Shown here: positions 61,020 through 64,000 of the stretch, one piece after another
How the letters are laid out: every line of letters starts with the position of its first letter
Position numbering within the stretch: position 1 is the stretch's first letter
The notes under the pieces: generated by a model
Seen by the model: the letters and a program-made list of their open reading frames with translations, nothing else
What the model was told of the DNA's origin: nothing
The model's database searches: none
NCBI GenBank assembly: GCA_003254925.1
Contig: QANZ01005169.1
Location: 1 to 64,000, forward strand
Origin: Chamaecrista fasciculata
Lineage: Eukaryota > Streptophyta > Magnoliopsida > Fabales > Fabaceae
DNA: 64,000 bases
Reading direction: 5' to 3'
Translations under genes and position numbers: made by a program

Positions 61020-61620
61020 GGATAAATCTAACCTTGAGTTCACAGTTGAGGGGCAGTTTCCGGCAAGTAGGGGTCGTCGGAACCTGCAAACAAGAATGCA
61101 CAGGGGGTTCCCTGCGATTCTTCTCCGATGCTTAAGTTAGAGAGAGAATGCTGGAGAGTTTGAATAGTTTTTGAGAGAGAGAGTTCTTACCTTAGAAAGG
61201 TTCCCCTTTTCCTTTTATCCTCCTTCCCTTTTGTCTCATGTTCGTACGAGGTCTCTCTCTGAGACGTTAGGGGTGTACTCGGGATGTGTGAGGAAAAGGG
61301 GGTTGGTGTAGGTTTCTGGTTTTGACGTGACAGCTATCACTGCCAGGGTACGGTGGGATTTCTAACCTTCTCTCCTGGTTGTCAGTGATAGCCAAGAGTG
61401 CTTTTCATGGGTTAGTCTGCGCGCAGGGGGCATTTTGGTCCTTTTGCGTGTCCTTCTTGTCCTGTCACGTGCTTTCAAGGATCCTTGCATTTAATGCCAA
61501 TATCTTGGCATTAAATGCTTGAGTGTGGGAGGGGGAACCTGCCTGGGTTGCCTCTCCGCCGGGTATCCTTTATGTTCTTAATATTAACTCCGAGGAGCCA
61601 TTCCGAGGAGTGTATATCAA
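61020..61620. mobile_element. GC-richer LTR-like fragment
   Basis: A 0.6-kb block of clearly higher GC than its flanks. It contains GGAACCTGC, GAGAGAGAGTTC, an inverted pair GACAGCTATCACTGCCAG / GTTGTCAGTGATAGCC (61328-61397) and an inverted pair TTTAATGCCAATATCTTGGCATTAAATG (61491-61519). It ends near CCGAGGAGCCATTCCGAGGAG. It looks like part of a retrotransposon LTR, but termini and target duplication were not found. Confidence 0.4.
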
Positions 61621-62160
61621 TAATTAATCATATATAAAAATTTTTTCATGTCTCAAATTTTGATTAGAAAATCTTATAGTAAACATATAAAGAATTTTGA
61701 CAAAAAAATATAAAAACTTTACCTAAGTCTTATCCAAAATAAAACTTGTTTCAATGCTCTCTACACTACGAGAAAGAAAAACGAGAGGATACCGTTTAAT
61801 TTTTACAAACAATAAATGGTAAAAAAGTAGTTTGCAAGTTTATATAAATTTAGTCTTAACACTTCGAACTTTTGGCCTAAGAAAAGAAAGTGTTAACTCT
61901 TAAACATGTATAAAAGAACTCGCAATAATTATATAAAAATATGATGAACGTGCAGTTTGGTAAGCACAGGGAGAAGATTGAGGGCAGGTACAGTTTAAGG
62001 CCAAGTTGGGAGTGGAGAGTTAATGAAGAGAGAGAGAGAACTAATATTAAGTGAGTAAGAAGGAAGAGATGAGAGAGAAAGAGAAGTAAAAACAAAACAG
62101 AATGAAGAAGAAGAAAAAAAAAAGAGAAAAGAAATAAAGAAGGTGGCGTGAGTGCAAGGT
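61621..62160. other. AT-rich intergenic DNA
   Basis: Purine-rich (GAGAGA, AAGAAG) toward 62100; no gene. Confidence 0.4.
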
Positions 62161-62166
62161 GAAAAC

Positions 62167-62197
62167 AATAAAATAAAATAAAATAAAATAAAATAAA
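62167..62197. repeat. AAAAT pentanucleotide microsatellite
   Basis: (AAAAT)n of about 31 bp directly abutting the foldback element. Confidence 0.92.
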
Positions 62198-62605
62198 GGT
62201 TAAAGTATATTTTTGGTCCTATATTTTTTTCATATCTTAATTTGGTCTCATAACTTTTTTTTTTGTTGCGTTCAGGTTACAGGTTTGGTCTCCTGTATGA
62301 CACAGGTTGTATCACTTTTGGTCTTATATATTTTGGTCAAGTTGTATAATTACTCTCATATCTTTGTAAAAAGTTCCACCATCAGCCTCACTTAACTCAA
62401 AGATATGAGACTAATTTTGCATTTGATACAAAAATATGGAACTAATTCTCCAACTTGACCAAAAGATATAAGACCAATTTTGTAACCTAATCCAATGTAT
62501 GAGACTAAAAGTACAATACAAGACCAAATCTGTAACCTGAGAAAAAAATATGAGATCAAATTGGAACTTGAACAAATGTTATGAGACAAAAAGTACACTT
62601 TGACC
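62198..62605. mobile_element. Palindromic MITE (GGTTAAAGT ends)
   Basis: Left GGTTAAAGTATATTTTTGGTCC..AATTTGGTCTCATAAC, right the inverse, ..ATGAGACAAAAAGTACACTTTGACC. Arms of about 190 bp meet near 62395 at a TCAAAGATATGAGA stretch. No coding role; target duplication unclear because the left flank is a microsatellite. Confidence 0.8.
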
Positions 62606-63075
62606 TAAGGATGACAATTTGGGCAGGTATTTAGGATACCCGTCCGAATCCACCCGTAAAAAATATCTGATATCCGTCGAATACTAGATATCGGATAGGG
62701 TACGAGTAATGAAAAATTAAAAATTATCGGATATCAGGTGGATACGAATATTACTTTAACTATTTGGTATCCATCCGAAATGAACGAATAGTTAGAATAC
62801 TTGGTATCTAATATCCTATGATATAAATATTTTAGTATATTTTAAAGTTATTTCATTTTAATTAACAGATATATTCGATTTTTGAATTAAGATATCCTAT
62901 CCTATATCCATTATTTTCGAGTATTTTGAATATTTAGTGTACCTATCGGATACCGTATATCAGATAGGGTACAGGTATGGATATTAAATTTTCAGATACG
63001 GATAGGGTACGGATATTGGATAGGATAAACAGATACAGATAGTGACAAAATGACCAGATACCCTACCTGGACCTA
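62606..63075. repeat. Degenerate repeat rich in GGATAC / GATATC words
   Basis: Starts GATGACAATTTGGGCAGGTA and ends ACAAAATGACCAGATACCC, weakly inverted ends like the GC-edged hAT-type element at 12398. The interior has many short GATATCGGATA-type repeats. Confidence 0.5.
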
Positions 63076-63708
63076 AAATAAAAAGAGATTTTTTTTTTTA
63101 TTGTTTTGGTAAGCAATAGAAAAAGGGAATTAATAAAGAAAGAAAGGAGTGGGAAATGGTAAATGCACGAGGATCATGAAAAGCATCTTCTTCTCTTTCT
63201 CTTTCTCTCTCTTGAATCGTGATTGAGTGAGTCAGTCATGCTCATGCCTTCTTAACTTATCTTCCTTCCCACTTGCTCATCAACTTGCCACTATCCGACG
63301 CTCTTCTCTCTCTAATTTTCTAACTCACTAACAAACAAAACAAAATAACAAATCCTTCCCATACCCACATTCCCACCCACCTTCTTCTTCTTCTCCTTCC
63401 CATTCTCTCTCTCTCATTAACTTCACATTATTCAATACTATTATATTACTGCAACTTGCATATCTCTATCTCTAACTCATCATTCTCATCATGCCCCATA
63501 AGTTAACTCAAATATACAATATCAATCAAGCTTTAACTACATACACACATATACTCTATCATTCATCTGCATTATTAGTCTGTGAAATAATCAATCAATC
63601 AATCAAACACCTACAAATACATACACAGGTCAACTTGCAAATCTTGTTACTCACAAGTCTCAAATACACTGACAACATATCACAAACTCACATTCAATAA
63701 TTCATTCC

Positions 63709-63741
<33 letters not shown>

Positions 63742-63828
63742 TTACTACTGCAGCAGGAAATTAAACCCAGAAAAAAAAAACAGAAAAGAAAAATAAAAAA
63801 GAAGGAAGAAGAAGGAAGAACGGTTTTG
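63076..63828. other. Pyrimidine-rich 3' flank of the PYL gene
   Basis: On the minus strand this follows the PYL stop codon and would include its 3' untranslated region. Contains TTCTCTTTCTCTTTC (63190), an (AT)n tract (63711-63736) and an A-rich run before the stop. Frames on the plus strand have no motifs. Confidence 0.5.
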
Positions 63829-64000
63829 TTAATCGTCGTTTCGTCTGGCTATGTCCTCGGCTTTTTGCGCCAGCGACTGCAGATTGCACCGAACGATCGT
63901 ATCCAAGAACACGCACGTGTCTTCCCTTGTGTTCCCCGGCGGAACGTCCACCACGTACGACTCCACAACCACCGTGCGTTCCTCGCCGGCGCCGGCGCCG
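63829..64000 (-). CDS. PYL: PYR/PYL/RCAR abscisic-acid receptor, C-terminal part (runs off the window)
   Basis: The minus strand reads, in one open frame to a TAA at 63829, the end of a START-like (Bet v 1 fold) receptor: [17 protein letters not shown], then [18 protein letters not shown], then a short basic-acidic tail ARRNDD. These match the last beta strand and the C-terminal helix that close over the hormone pocket. The family binds abscisic acid in the cytosol or nucleus and inhibits clade A PP2C phosphatases; that is known biology. The word choice ([29 protein letters not shown]) is nearest the PYL4-6 branch, whose genes are normally intronless, and no intron appears in the visible 57 codons. 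The codons are GC-rich compared with all surrounding sequence, as is common for these intronless genes. The gate and latch loops lie outside the window. Confidence 0.9.
   Translation of the reverse strand, partial: GAGAGEERTVVVESYVVDVPPGNTREDTCVFLDTIVRCNLQSLAQKAEDIARRNDD

Noticed and set aside
63491..63700. Plus-strand frame of about 69 codons near the right edge
   Set aside because: It is opposite the 3' flank of the PYL gene and has low-complexity content.
1..64000. CRISPR arrays, bacterial-type operons, tRNA or rRNA genes
   Set aside because: No spacer-repeat arrays, no polycistronic layout and no complete tRNA cloverleaf; the only tRNA-like boxes belong to a SINE.

Overview
This window is nuclear DNA from a flowering plant, most likely a eudicot. 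The evidence is AT-rich intergenic sequence, genes broken by GT..AG introns, plant-only families (TBL xylan acetyltransferases, a PYL abscisic-acid receptor) and a dense layer of LTR, hAT, CACTA, Mutator-like, SINE and foldback elements. The species cannot be fixed from the sequence alone.

Layout. Positions 1.8-18.1 kb hold a minus-strand cluster of RPA70-like (replication protein A large subunit-like, OB-fold) genes. Copy A (1787-9076) and copy B (10438-12324) are broken. Copy C (16496-17279) is a short zinc-ribbon OB-fold copy with its own TATA box. A fourth, degraded fragment lies at 17974-18355. Four pieces of one LTR family (about 2.1 kb, TGTTGG..CCAACA) lie in or between these genes, and a fifth lies near 58 kb. 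The three full-length copies are solo LTRs with perfect 5-bp target duplications. One of them splits the zinc-ribbon exon of copy A. A hAT-type element sits between the TATA box and the start codon of copy B.

Positions 19.4-37.4 kb contain no gene I can support. They hold a possible Helitron end, MITE-like and foldback repeats, microsatellites, a GC-richer LTR-like block and a three-copy local duplication (32.8-36.6 kb). Insertions into two of those copies can be read directly against the third.

Positions 37.5-52.3 kb carry two TRICHOME BIREFRINGENCE-LIKE genes in tandem on the minus strand. Both assemble into complete open frames: 448 aa (TBL29/ESKIMO1-like) and 427 aa (a related TBL). They share four intron positions and phases. 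Their introns and the spacer are full of palindromic MITEs, a SINE nested in a repeat, and a Mutator-like element with long inverted ends that spans an assembly gap.

Positions 52.3-63.8 kb are again repeats. They include an older solo LTR (56411-60247, TSD TAACT) with a younger solo LTR nested inside it, and an assembly gap at 55347-55902. The right edge carries the C-terminal end of a PYL (PYR/PYL/RCAR) abscisic-acid receptor gene on the minus strand.

The intact genes form no operon or shared pathway. The two TBL genes are tandem paralogues for cell-wall xylan acetylation, and PYL is an unrelated hormone receptor. No new multi-gene system was found. The most informative biology is the repeated hitting of one RPA70-like cluster by a single LTR family, plus several transposon families whose ends and target duplications can be read base by base.
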